NCBI GenBank assembly: GCA_034659895.1
Contig: JAYEIF010000035.1
Location: 1-24,803 of the forward strand
DNA from: B120-G9 sp034659895
Lineage (GTDB): Bacteria; Zixibacteria; MSB-5A5; GN15; FEB-12
Direction: 5' to 3'
Length of the DNA stretch: 24,803 nucleotides
Position 1 is the first letter of the stretch. Every line of letters starts with the position of its first letter. The notes beneath the pieces were generated by a model that was given only the letters and a program-made list of their open reading frames with translations, was not told where the DNA came from and ran no database searches. Made by a program: the position numbers and the translations under genes. Below, in pieces: positions 1 to 7,561 of this stretch.

Positions 1-21
1 ACTGATAATATTGCTCGTTCC

Positions 22-771
22 TCAGGTCAGTTTCTCCAGCAGGGATTCATCAATATCGAAGTTTGTGTAAATTTTCTGGACATCGTCGTGCTCTTCCAGT
101 AGTTCGTATAATTTGAGCATTGATGAAGCCTCGTTTTCTTTTTCCAGCTTAACTGAATTCTCTGATTGCATTGTAACCTCGGCGCTGATTAAGGGAATAT
201 CTTTGGCTTCCAATGCCTGGCGGACATTGTCAATCTCATCAGGAGGAATGATGATTTCAAATGATCCAGATTCAGTCAATAGATCCTCAGCTCCGTTGTC
301 CATAGCGATTTCCATCAGGGTATCTTCATCAGAAGCATCCGTATCAACCGTGATTATTCCCTTTTTGTGGAACATCCAACCCACACAGCCATTGGAACCA
401 AGTTTACCGCCATATTTTACTAAGTGATGGCGAATATCAGATACAGTGCGGTTTTTGTTGTCGGTCATTACTTCCATATACAAAGCTACTCCACCGGGGC
501 CATAGCCTTCGTACACTAAGGATTCATAAACTACCCCCGGCAAATCGCCAGTTCCTTTAAGGATAGCTCGCTTGATATTGTCGTTGGGCATGTTGGATCC
601 CTTGGCTGAAGCAATAGCTGTTCTCAGTCGAGGATTTCCTTCAGGATCTCCGCCGCCTTCACGAGCCGCAATAGTTATTTCCTTAATATGCTGAGTAAAA
701 ACTCGACCGCGTTCAGCATCAGCTTTACCTTTTTTTCTCTTGATTGTTGCCCATTTTGAATGACCGGACAT
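22..771 (-). CDS. yebC: YebC/PmpR-family protein (TACO1-like)
   Basis: This is a YebC/PmpR/TACO1-family protein. Family members are described as transcriptional regulators or as translation factors acting at difficult, for example proline-rich, stretches. The 249-residue product has the family hallmarks: the N-terminal MSGHSKWATIKRKKGKAD motif, the NPRLRTAI and MPNDNIKRAI segments around residues 46-70, and the YEGYGPGGVA loop near 87-96. The length matches the family, which is about 245 residues. The open frame continues 30 codons upstream of this ATG, but those codons are not family-like. An AGGAGG site (781-786, complement) lies 9 bases before the ATG at 769-771, which fixes the start. It stands alone on the minus strand, divergent from the HIT gene. 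The biological target cannot be told from sequence. Confidence 0.95.
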   Translation of the reverse strand: MSGHSKWATIKRKKGKADAERGRVFTQHIKEITIAAREGGGDPEGNPRLRTAIASAKGSNMPNDNIKRAILKGTGDLPGVVYESLVYEGYGPGGVALYMEVMTDNKNRTVSDIRHHLVKYGGKLGSNGCVGWMFHKKGIITVDTDASDEDTLMEIAMDNGAEDLLTESGSFEIIIPPDEIDNVRQALEAKDIPLISAEVTMQSENSVKLEKENEASSMLKLYELLEEHDDVQKIYTNFDIDESLLEKLT

Positions 772-844
772 GAGGCTATGCCTCCTATATTTACATAGTT
801 TATTCTTCTTTACACATACTAATACATATCTAAATGTAATACTA

Positions 845-874
845 TCTTTAGTTGTTGGCAAGGGGGTCAGTCAA
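845..874 (-). promoter_or_regulatory. possible sigma70-like promoter for yebC
   Basis: Read on the minus strand, TTGACT (869-874 complement) is followed after 18 bases by TAAAGA (845-850 complement). The -35 is good and the -10 is weak. The implied transcript would have a leader of about 65 bases carrying the AGGAGG site. This is inference from consensus matching by eye only. Confidence 0.3.
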
Positions 875-930
875 AAATATGATTTAGATGAAATTCCTGC
901 GGCCAAAGGAGCAGAACTTTAGAATTTGAA

Positions 931-959
931 TTGCCTTGGTTGATTCTATTCCTTATGAT
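931..959 (+). promoter_or_regulatory. sigma70-like promoter for the HIT gene, predicted leaderless
   Basis: TTGCCT (931-936) and TATGAT (954-959) are separated by 17 bases, a good spacing with a near-consensus -10. Transcription starting about 7 bases after the -10 would begin at 966, which is the A of the best ATG of the HIT gene. That explains why no Shine-Dalgarno site precedes that ATG. The alternative TTG start at 936 lies inside this promoter. Confidence 0.45.
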
Positions 960-965
960 AATTTT

Positions 966-1298
966 ATGTCTACTATTTTCGAGCGTATAATAAGGCGAGA
1001 ATTACCGGCCAAAATTTTCCATGAGGACGAGGAAGTAATTGTGATAGCTGATCATAATCCGCAGGCGGTGGTTCACTTGCTTATTATTCCCAAAAAAGTA
1101 TCGTTAAATTTTTATGAGACTGCCCCGGAAATACTGACCATGCTGGACAGCAAAGTAAAAATGATTGCTGAAAAGCTAAATCTAACTAATCATTTTCGAG
1201 TCGTTATCAATAATGGTTATTGTCAGGAAATTGACCATCTCCACTATCATTTTCTTTCAGATCAAGGTGCTGATAATTTACGCTGGCTCGATTTTTGA
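966..1298 (+). CDS. HIT-family protein (histidine triad, Hint-like)
   Basis: This is a small protein of the histidine-triad superfamily, whose members hydrolyse or transfer nucleoside phosphoramidates and related nucleotidyl compounds. The 110-residue product begins STIFERIIRRELPAKI, matching the usual Hint N-terminus. It has the PQAVVHLLIIPKK strand (residues 32-44) and the triad H91-x-H93-x-H95. The segment just before the triad (NNGYCQEID) is shorter than the glycine-rich loop of classical Hint proteins and keeps only the Gln, so it is a diverged member. A TTG at 936 would give 120 residues, but the extra ten are not family-like and overlap the predicted promoter. The physiological substrate is unknown. 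Confidence 0.85.
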   Translation: MSTIFERIIRRELPAKIFHEDEEVIVIADHNPQAVVHLLIIPKKVSLNFYETAPEILTMLDSKVKMIAEKLNLTNHFRVVINNGYCQEIDHLHYHFLSDQGADNLRWLDF

Positions 1299-1432
1299 GA
1301 GCAAAATTGCATAATTTTTCTGAGAGTGCTGTAACTGATGTAAATTTATTTATACACTAAGTGGGTGCTGTCTCTTGCCTTACGTATTTTTTGTTTACTT
1401 TTGGTCACATTTTCTCTGAGTCAATTTGTGTA

Positions 1433-1441
1433 TGTTAGAAT
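1433..1441 (+). promoter_or_regulatory. possible extended -10 promoter element upstream of trmO
   Basis: TG-T-TAGAAT at 1433-1441 resembles an extended -10 element, but no good -35 lies at 16-18 bases. It would put the transcript start near 1448 and give a leader of about 40 bases before the ATG at 1490. It is a weak candidate in the 191-base gap 1299-1489, which holds no other supported feature. Confidence 0.22.
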
Positions 1442-1489
1442 ATACGTATGACTTGGCAATATCGATTATGAAGCCTATCTTGTAAAACT

Positions 1490-1975
1490 ATGGAACAGAT
1501 AACGCTTACACCAATCGGGGTTATTCATTCACCCTTCAAGGAACCGAAAGGCACTCCTATTCAACCAAAACATTCAAAAAGAATACATGGAACAATAGAG
1601 CTGTTACCGGAATTCACGGAAGGTCTGGCTGATTTGGATGGCTTTTCACATATTATCTTACTGTATCTCATGCATTTGTCTAAAGAATTCAAATTGACAG
1701 TAACCCCTTTTCTCGATAATAAACAGCGCGGAGTGTTTGCTACTCGTGCGCCACGCCGGCCATGCCCGATCGGCCTGTCAGTAGTCCGATTAGACAAAAT
1801 AGAAAATGGTGTGCTTCATATTACGAATGTTGATATGGTTGAAGGCACCCCTCTTTTGGACATCAAGCCGTATATACCACCATTTGAGGATGTAACGGAT
1901 ATTCGGATTGGGTGGTTGGAGGATAAGGTTCGGAAGGCCAAAGACCATAATGCCGATGACCGGTTTCTATCTTGA
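1490..1975 (+). CDS. trmO: tRNA (N6-threonylcarbamoyladenosine(37)-N6)-methyltransferase TrmO, single-domain form
   Basis: This is a TsaA/TrmO-like protein. The family uses S-adenosylmethionine to methylate t6A37 in tRNA(Thr), in the cytoplasm. The 161-residue product carries the IGVIHSPF start motif (residues 9-16), the signature GVFATRAPRRPCPIGLS (81-97) and EGTPLLDIKPYIP (118-130). It corresponds to the catalytic beta-barrel domain only. The E. coli enzyme, about 235 residues, has an added C-terminal domain that is missing here, as in many archaeal and short bacterial forms. There is no convincing Shine-Dalgarno site. The gene stands alone between the HIT gene and smg. The methyl acceptor in this organism is inferred from the family. 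Confidence 0.87.
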   Translation: MEQITLTPIGVIHSPFKEPKGTPIQPKHSKRIHGTIELLPEFTEGLADLDGFSHIILLYLMHLSKEFKLTVTPFLDNKQRGVFATRAPRRPCPIGLSVVRLDKIENGVLHITNVDMVEGTPLLDIKPYIPPFEDVTDIRIGWLEDKVRKAKDHNADDRFLS

Positions 1976-1992
1976 TAACTTCGTTTTCCACT

Positions 1993-2020
1993 TTCGATGT
2001 AAATACTTGCTTGCATCGAA
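1993..2020. promoter_or_regulatory. inverted repeat, candidate operator in front of smg
   Basis: TTCGATG (1993-1999) and CATCGAA (2014-2020) form a perfect 7-base inverted repeat with a 14-base spacer. The half-site centres are 21 bases apart, two helical turns, as expected for a dimeric DNA-binding protein. The right half overlaps the putative -35 of the smg promoter. It could instead be a hairpin after trmO, but no T-tract directly follows. Confidence 0.35.
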
Positions 2021-2036
2021 TGTTTGGCTGTATTAT
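2007..2036 (+). promoter_or_regulatory. putative sigma70-like promoter for the smg-coaBC-...-tgt run
   Basis: TTGCTT (2007-2012) and TATTAT (2031-2036) are separated by 18 bases. The predicted start is near 2043, giving a leader of about 30 bases that carries an AGGTTAGGA-type ribosome site before the ATG at 2075. It is the only reasonable promoter seen before the long plus-strand run. Confidence 0.4.
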
Positions 2037-2074
2037 CTTTTCTTTTGAATGTGCAAATAGAAGGTTAGGACAAT

Positions 2075-2548
2075 ATGCGTAATCGAGTACTGGAAATAGT
2101 TGTTGTTTTAATAGATTTTATACAAGGGAACAATGTTGCTCTTGTGAGCTCTGATGAAGTTTCTACGACTTTGGAGGCTGAAGGGTATTCCGAGGAGGAG
2201 ATTGCGTCAGCTTACTCATGGCTGATGCACCGGTTTGACAATGCACCGGAGCGATATTTTTCCAAGTTCCCAGCCAATGGATTTTCAGTGCGTGTGCTTA
2301 CTCAGACTGAGCGTATTCAATTGTCTCCAGAAGCTTATGGTTTTCTTCTTAAGCTGGCAAATTTGTCGCTTATTGATAGTGAGCAAATGGAATTGGTGTT
2401 GGAGCGTGTAGCCGTATTTGGACCACGAGCTGTCAACCTTGAGCAACTTAAGCTGATTGCTTCTTCTGTGGTTCTTGAAAATTTGGCCGATCTAGACCTT
2501 CTAGAAATGATTGATGCTTCCGATGTTCAATCAATGATAGTCAATTGA
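2075..2548 (+). CDS. smg: Smg/DUF494 family protein
   Basis: This 157-residue protein matches the Smg (DUF494) family: MRNRVLEIVVVLIDFI at the N-terminus, then an acidic 'GYSEEEIASAYSWL' helix around residues 37-50. The rest is mostly helical, with a conserved-looking LEQLKLIASSVVLE segment near 122-135. Proteobacterial Smg is encoded close to dprA and topA. Its biochemical role is not established, and no catalytic motif is visible. Here it heads a run and sits 6 bases before the coaBC ATG, so the two are very probably cotranscribed. A ribosome site (AGGTTAGGA) precedes the ATG. Confidence 0.82.
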   Translation: MRNRVLEIVVVLIDFIQGNNVALVSSDEVSTTLEAEGYSEEEIASAYSWLMHRFDNAPERYFSKFPANGFSVRVLTQTERIQLSPEAYGFLLKLANLSLIDSEQMELVLERVAVFGPRAVNLEQLKLIASSVVLENLADLDLLEMIDASDVQSMIVN

Positions 2549-2554
2549 GGGTTG

Positions 2555-3757
2555 ATGTTTCTCAAAGAAAGAAAAATCCTAATTGGCCTTACAGGTGGTA
2601 TTGCCTGTTACAAAGTGCCTTATCTGATTCGTGCGCTTCGGAAGCATAATGTTTTAGTGCGTGTAGTAATGACTCGCGCAGCCACTGAATTCATCACACC
2701 TTTAACATTAGAAACAGTTTCAGGCCATCCAGTTGCTGTCGAGATGTTTGAGTCTAAGGAGTTAGTTGGGACACGCCACATTGATTTAGCTCAGTGGCCT
2801 GATTTGGTCGTAATAGCTCCGACAACTGCTAATTTTTTGGGCAAGGTGGCCTCTGGCATCTGCGATGATCTTTTATCAACAATTATGTGTGCGACCTCGA
2901 AACAAGTGTTGATAGCCCCTGCTATGAATCCCAATATGTGGACCAATCCGATAACCCAACGAAATTTCAAGACTCTTACGGATATTGGTTATCTTGTAGT
3001 TGGTCCGGAGGAAGGTGAAATGGCTTGCGACCAAATAGGGGTGGGGCGGATGACGGAGCCGGAAGCAATTTTTGAATTTATAAACTCGTATTTCAAAAGA
3101 ACGTCAAAAAAAAAAGAGCTTGAAGGTAAGTCGATAATAATCACTGCGGGTCCCACACTTGAGGCAATTGACCCTATAAGATTTATCTCGAATCACTCAT
3201 CCGGAAAGATGGGATTTGCCTTAGCTGAACAAGCAAGAGCTATGGGGGCAAAGGTTACTCTTATATCAGGGCCAACAGCATTGAATGCTCCGGCAGGGAT
3301 TAATACAATTGCAATTGAATCCACCGCCGATCTAAGAATGGCTGTCAAAGCTAATTTCGTAAATGCTGATTGCCTTATCATGGCGGCAGCGCCGTCAGAT
3401 TACCGGCCGCACAAAATTCATTCATCAAAAATCAAACGAACTAACAGTGATCTAACTCTGGAACTGGAACCTACAGATGACATCCTCAAAGAAATTACTT
3501 CATCACGTCGGAAGGAACAGGTTGTGGTTGGGTTTGCTCTCGAGACTGATGATGCTATTGCTAACGCTCGCAGGAAGTTGAAGAAAAAGAATCTTGATTT
3601 TATTGTTCTTAATCAACCAAGTCCCGATTCTGGCTTTGGGGTTGATACTAACCGAGTGACTGTCATTGCGCCGCGACGCAAACCAGTTGAGTGGTCACTT
3701 GCTTCAAAGGATGAAATTGCTCGCAAGATGCTTGAACTTATCAGTAAAATGTTTTAA
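2555..3757 (+). CDS. coaBC: bifunctional phosphopantothenoylcysteine decarboxylase / phosphopantothenate-cysteine ligase
   Basis: CoaBC carries out two steps of coenzyme A synthesis: CTP-dependent joining of cysteine to 4'-phosphopantothenate, then FMN-dependent decarboxylation. The 400-residue product has the CoaC half first (GLTGGIACYK at 11-20, active-site H75, PAMNPNMW at 122-129, catalytic C158 in MACDQIGVGRM). The CoaB half follows (SSGKMGFALAEQ from 215, the lysine-rich KLKKKN near 341-346, and IVLNQP). The length is normal. Two starts touch, TTG 2552 and ATG 2555. I chose the ATG because the GAGGG site at 2547-2551 is already too close to the TTG. That site overlaps the smg stop codon, suggesting coupled translation. 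Confidence 0.96.
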   Translation: MFLKERKILIGLTGGIACYKVPYLIRALRKHNVLVRVVMTRAATEFITPLTLETVSGHPVAVEMFESKELVGTRHIDLAQWPDLVVIAPTTANFLGKVASGICDDLLSTIMCATSKQVLIAPAMNPNMWTNPITQRNFKTLTDIGYLVVGPEEGEMACDQIGVGRMTEPEAIFEFINSYFKRTSKKKELEGKSIIITAGPTLEAIDPIRFISNHSSGKMGFALAEQARAMGAKVTLISGPTALNAPAGINTIAIESTADLRMAVKANFVNADCLIMAAAPSDYRPHKIHSSKIKRTNSDLTLELEPTDDILKEITSSRRKEQVVVGFALETDDAIANARRKLKKKNLDFIVLNQPSPDSGFGVDTNRVTVIAPRRKPVEWSLASKDEIARKMLELISKMF

Positions 3758-3782
3758 CCTACTATTTCAGGCAGGAATGTGA

Positions 3783-4547
3783 ATGAAAGATGAATCTGGC
3801 AATTTAAATGAAATGCTACAGCGCGCTTTGAAGGCTCAGGTGGAGCTTGGGTTGGGGGGAATGATAGTAGATTCAAAAACTCTGACAGTAGCAGAGACAG
3901 ATATGGAAACACCAACTGAGACAACATTTAATTCAGAGGTGGAAGTGGTAGATATGTTTGCTGGTACAGGACCAACGCTTGGCCTTCCTCAGTATGAATC
4001 TCTCGAGCAGCACAGAGAGGATATAAATGAATGTCACTTGTGTCCGCTTGCGGAGTCACGCACTAACTTTGTTTATGGAGCGGGGAATTCGGATGCTGAA
4101 CTGATGTTTGTTGGTGAGGCTCCGGGGCGTGATGAGGACCTACGGGGCGAACCGTTTGTTGGGAGAGCCGGAAAGCTTCTTGATAAAATCCTTGCAGCCA
4201 TGGAAATGTCAAGAGAACAAGTTTATATCTCTAATATCCTCAAGTGTCGACCACCGGGAAATCGTGATCCGCAACCGGATGAAATGGAGAAGTGCTTCCC
4301 TTATCTTAAAGAACAGATACGACTTATAAGGCCGAAGGTGTTGTGTGCTTTGGGTCGTATAGCTGCTCAGGCACTTCTGGATACAAAGAAGCCTCTGGGG
4401 CGGCTTCGAGGGGAATGGCACAAAATTGAAGGCGTTCCAATGTTAGTTACATATCATCCAGCGGCGTTGCTGCGGTTTCCCGCATATAAAGCAGATGTCT
4501 GGAAAGACATGCAGATGATTATGGCGCGCTTGCAGGACAAACAATAG
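3783..4547 (+). CDS. udg: uracil-DNA glycosylase, family 4 (iron-sulfur)
   Basis: This enzyme removes uracil from DNA to start base-excision repair. The product has the family-4 signature: four cysteines for a 4Fe-4S cluster (C84, C87, C155, C171), GEAPGRDED at 111-119, GEPFVGRAGKLLD at 122-134 and the HPAALLR motif at 225-231. At 254 residues it is longer than the core enzyme, which is about 190-200. The first 75 or so residues form an acidic, Thr/Glu-rich extension with no recognised domain. A ribosome site (AGGA, 3773-3776) lies 6 bases before the ATG, so the extension is probably translated. It sits 17 bases before dnaB. Confidence 0.94.
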   Translation: MKDESGNLNEMLQRALKAQVELGLGGMIVDSKTLTVAETDMETPTETTFNSEVEVVDMFAGTGPTLGLPQYESLEQHREDINECHLCPLAESRTNFVYGAGNSDAELMFVGEAPGRDEDLRGEPFVGRAGKLLDKILAAMEMSREQVYISNILKCRPPGNRDPQPDEMEKCFPYLKEQIRLIRPKVLCALGRIAAQALLDTKKPLGRLRGEWHKIEGVPMLVTYHPAALLRFPAYKADVWKDMQMIMARLQDKQ

Positions 4548-4564
4548 GAAATACTTATTTAGCT

Positions 4565-6010
4565 ATGGCATACAGAACTAAGAATGATAAGGAACACCAG
4601 AATCTTCAACCACCTCATAATATTGATGCGGAGATGGCAGTGCTCGGATCAATTCTCAAGGATGATCAGGCGATTCATGATGTTATCGAGGTGTTTGAAG
4701 ATGACAGAGTGTTTTATGCCGATAAACACCGCATCATCTTTCGCTCTATGCTAAATCTGTTCAAACGACATGAACCGAGTGACATTACAACAGTTGCTAA
4801 TGAACTCATTTCGGATGACAATCTTGACAAAGTTGGCGGGCGGGTTTATTTGGTTGATCTGGCAGAATATATCGCTTCCTCAGCCAATGTTGGTAAACAC
4901 GCAGCAATCATTTTGGACAAATACCTGCTTCGGTGTCTGATTTATACTTCTAATGAGATAAGCCGAAGTTGCTATGACCTCGATGACAGTGTCGATGAGC
5001 TACTCGATTTGGCTGAGAGTAACATCTTTGCCATATCTGAGAATCGCCTTCGTAAAGGTTTTATATCAATCAAAAAGCTTATACCATCAACATTTGCTGA
5101 AATTGAGGATCTTCAGTCTCCTGACAGTGGTTTGATAGGAATCCGTACTGGATACAACGAGCTGGACGTTATTACAAATGGTCTTCACAAGGGCGAGTTT
5201 ATTATTGTTGCCGGTCGACCATCAATGGGGAAATCGGCGCTGGCTATGAATATTGCTGAGAACGTGGCAATTGAGTTTGGAAAAGGTGTAGGTATATTTT
5301 CGCTTGAGATGTCGAAAGAGCAATTAGCATTGCGGACATTGTGTGGACGTGCGCGCATTTCTCAGCAGAAATTACGAGCTGGACGATTGCGCGATGAAGA
5401 GTGGAGTAAGCTCACTATCGCTGGTGGACCACTCTCTGAAGCACCAATTTTTATCGATGATTCCCCATCAGTATCATCGTTGGAAATCCGGGCTAAGGCG
5501 CGACGTCTTAAAGCTCAGGCTGATTCCAACTTAGGTTTGATAATAGTGGATTATCTTCAAATGATGCACGGAGCCGGAAAATTTGAGAACCGCCAACAGG
5601 AAATGTCCAGTATTTCACGTAATTTGAAAGCTTTAGCGAAGGAATTGGAAATTCCTGTTTTGGCTTGTTCGCAGTTATCAAGGCAGGTAGAACAGCGTGG
5701 AGGAGAAAAGCGGCCACAATTGTCTGACCTGCGTGAGTCTGGAGCGATTGAGCAGGATGCTGACGTTGTTATGTTTATTTATCGCCCAGAGCATTATATG
5801 GCACATATTGAAAAGACAGATCCGAAATTCCATGAAGTAGAAGGAAAAGCAGAAATTATAATCTCCAAACAGCGTAATGGACCTACTGGTGTGGTTAATT
5901 TAGCTTTTGTTAAGGAATTTGCGCGTTTTGAGAATCTGGCGCCGGAGTATCGGGAAGTTCCTGCCGATGTGGAATCGGTCGGAGATGATGATATTCAGAC
6001 TCCGTTCTAA
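4565..6010 (+). CDS. dnaB: replicative DNA helicase DnaB
   Basis: This is the hexameric 5'-3' replicative helicase. The 481-residue product has an N-terminal helicase-loading domain (about residues 14-120), a linker helix region, and a RecA-like ATPase. The ATPase carries Walker A AGRPSMGKS (216-224, K223), Walker B LIIVDYLQMM (325-334), the SQLSRQVEQRG segment (369-379), and the KQRNGPTG arginine-finger region (435-442). No intein is present. The extreme C-terminus reads DDDIQTPF, which resembles the acidic, phenylalanine-ended tip of SSB. The ribosome site is weak (AGGAAA, rather far upstream). Placement between a repair glycosylase and lipid-transport genes is not functionally obvious. Confidence 0.97.
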   Translation: MAYRTKNDKEHQNLQPPHNIDAEMAVLGSILKDDQAIHDVIEVFEDDRVFYADKHRIIFRSMLNLFKRHEPSDITTVANELISDDNLDKVGGRVYLVDLAEYIASSANVGKHAAIILDKYLLRCLIYTSNEISRSCYDLDDSVDELLDLAESNIFAISENRLRKGFISIKKLIPSTFAEIEDLQSPDSGLIGIRTGYNELDVITNGLHKGEFIIVAGRPSMGKSALAMNIAENVAIEFGKGVGIFSLEMSKEQLALRTLCGRARISQQKLRAGRLRDEEWSKLTIAGGPLSEAPIFIDDSPSVSSLEIRAKARRLKAQADSNLGLIIVDYLQMMHGAGKFENRQQEMSSISRNLKALAKELEIPVLACSQLSRQVEQRGGEKRPQLSDLRESGAIEQDADVVMFIYRPEHYMAHIEKTDPKFHEVEGKAEIIISKQRNGPTGVVNLAFVKEFARFENLAPEYREVPADVESVGDDDIQTPF

Positions 6011-6019
6011 GGATAGATA

Positions 6020-6799
6020 ATGGCATCAGCACTTGAAGGATTGGGGCGCAAAGGTGTTAGTTTTGTTGTCAAACTGGGCGGTATGTCTATTATGTTTGGC
6101 AGCTTTGTTGTTTCCTTAAAGGGATTCTTTCGATCTTTTGGTCTTATTATCGAACAGGTATATGCTCTTGGGGTACAATCACTGCCGCTGATTGTTATTA
6201 TCTCAATTTTCGTTGGTGCGGTTTCAGCCTGGCAGGCGGCTTATCAATTCAAATTCATCGGAGCGCCTTTGCACTACATTGGAGATGCTGTTGGTAAGGC
6301 GGTTGTTATAGAGCTTGCTCCTGTGTTATCGGCTCTTGTGTTTGCGGGGCGCGTAGGTGCTGGTATCACTGCAGAGTTGGGCACAATGCGAGTTACCGAA
6401 CAGATAGATGCTCTTGAATCAATGGGGATAAACCCTATTCGATACTTAGTAATGCCTCGTATTATTGCCTGTCTGATGATGGTTCCCTTTCTTGTGGTAT
6501 TTGCCAATTTCGTCGCTATCATAGGGGGATTAATTGTAAGTGTAATTGGAGTTGATGTGTCGTCAGAAACATTTTTGTCTGGGTTTCGTCATTCATTCAA
6601 AATGTCAGACTTAATCAATGGCTTGATAAAAGCCGGTGTGTTTGGATTTCTTATCGGATTGGTGGGTTGCTACGAGGGATTTCAAACTCGTGGAGGAGCT
6701 CAAGGAGTGGGGAAAGCTACTACAACTTCAGTTGTGATTTCGTCAGTGGGAATACTGGTGTTCAACTTTATATTTGCGGTTATACTTTTCAGGGTGTAG
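6020..6799 (+). CDS. mlaE: MlaE-type ABC transporter permease
   Basis: This is the inner-membrane permease of a Mla-like retrograde phospholipid transport system, which maintains outer-membrane lipid asymmetry. The 259-residue product is hydrophobic, with membrane segments near 53-70, 95-112, 147-178, 200-217 and 235-257. It has the MlaE hallmark ELAPVLSALVFAGRVGAG (residues 99-116) continuing into the cytosolic ITAELGTMRVTEQIDALESM loop that contacts the ATPase. AAGGAT precedes the ATG at a good distance. The partner ATPase mlaF follows after 3 bases. The usual third partner, the MCE-domain protein MlaD, is not in this window. Confidence 0.93.
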   Translation: MASALEGLGRKGVSFVVKLGGMSIMFGSFVVSLKGFFRSFGLIIEQVYALGVQSLPLIVIISIFVGAVSAWQAAYQFKFIGAPLHYIGDAVGKAVVIELAPVLSALVFAGRVGAGITAELGTMRVTEQIDALESMGINPIRYLVMPRIIACLMMVPFLVVFANFVAIIGGLIVSVIGVDVSSETFLSGFRHSFKMSDLINGLIKAGVFGFLIGLVGCYEGFQTRGGAQGVGKATTTSVVISSVGILVFNFIFAVILFRV

Positions 6800-6802
6800 G
6801 CA

Positions 6803-7561
6803 ATGACGACTCCTCTTATCCAAATTCAAAGCGTGCATAAGGCTTTCAATGGTCAGCCGGTATTAGATGGTGTTAGTCTTGATATTGCTCGTGGTGAATC
6901 AATTACCGTTATTGGTCAGTCCGGTTGTGGAAAATCGGTTCTGCTCAAGCACGTGATTCGTCTTTTGGAGCCGGATCAAGGACGCGTGCTATTCAATGGA
7001 AAAGACCTTGGCGAACTTGATTTACACGAATTGACTGAAGTGCGGAGACGGATTGGAATGCTGTTTCAATCGGCGGCTCTTTTTGATTCTATGACAGTTG
7101 CTGAGAATGTTGGTCTTGGTCTCAAGGAATCCCGTCAATACGGCAGGAATGAAATAGATAGAATCGTCGCTGAGAAACTGAAAATGGTTGGTTTGGCTAA
7201 AGCCGCAGATAAAAATCCAGCCGAGTTATCTGGTGGAATGCGAAAACGGGTCGGTCTTGCGCGAGCAATTGCCGGCAATCCTGAAGTGCTTTTGTATGAT
7301 GAACCTACCACAGGATTAGACCCGATTACTTCTGATGTAATCAACGATTTGATTGTTCGTCTTACAGAGATGCTTGATGTAACGTCAATATCTGTAACAC
7401 ATGATATGAAATCCGCCTTTAAGATATCTAATCGTTTTGTGATGCTTTACGAAGGGCGTATCAGATTCGATGGAAGCCCTGAAGAATTACGACAGTCTGA
7501 TGATTCAGTAATTCAGCAGTTCATCACCGGTAATGCCGACGGTCCAATCAAGGTTCGTTGA
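6803..7561 (+). CDS. mlaF: MlaF-type ABC transporter ATP-binding protein
   Basis: This is the cytosolic ATPase partner of MlaE. The 252-residue product has a complete ABC domain: Walker A GQSGCGKS (38-45), Q-loop Q89, signature LSGGMRKRVGLARAI (142-156), Walker B VLLYDEP (162-168) and the switch H200. The MRKR version of the signature is typical of the MlaF/Ttg2A group. No MlaB-like STAS gene or mlaD follows. Instead the stop codon TGA (7559-7561) shares a base with the radA ATG, so the two are coupled in translation although unrelated in role. Confidence 0.94.
   Translation: MTTPLIQIQSVHKAFNGQPVLDGVSLDIARGESITVIGQSGCGKSVLLKHVIRLLEPDQGRVLFNGKDLGELDLHELTEVRRRIGMLFQSAALFDSMTVAENVGLGLKESRQYGRNEIDRIVAEKLKMVGLAKAADKNPAELSGGMRKRVGLARAIAGNPEVLLYDEPTTGLDPITSDVINDLIVRLTEMLDVTSISVTHDMKSAFKISNRFVMLYEGRIRFDGSPEELRQSDDSVIQQFITGNADGPIKVR

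Noticed and set aside
772..861. 30-codon upstream extension of yebC
   Set aside because: The residues are not family-like, and the AGGAGG site serves the ATG at 769-771.
936..965. TTG start giving a longer HIT protein
   Set aside because: It lies inside the predicted promoter, and the added residues do not match the family.
1306..1318. AT-rich palindrome after the HIT gene as terminator
   Set aside because: The stem is short and made only of A and T around GCAT, too weak to support a call.
1448..1485. Two overlapping tiny reading frames before trmO
   Set aside because: They have 7 and 5 codons, no ribosome site and no conservation evidence; expected by chance.
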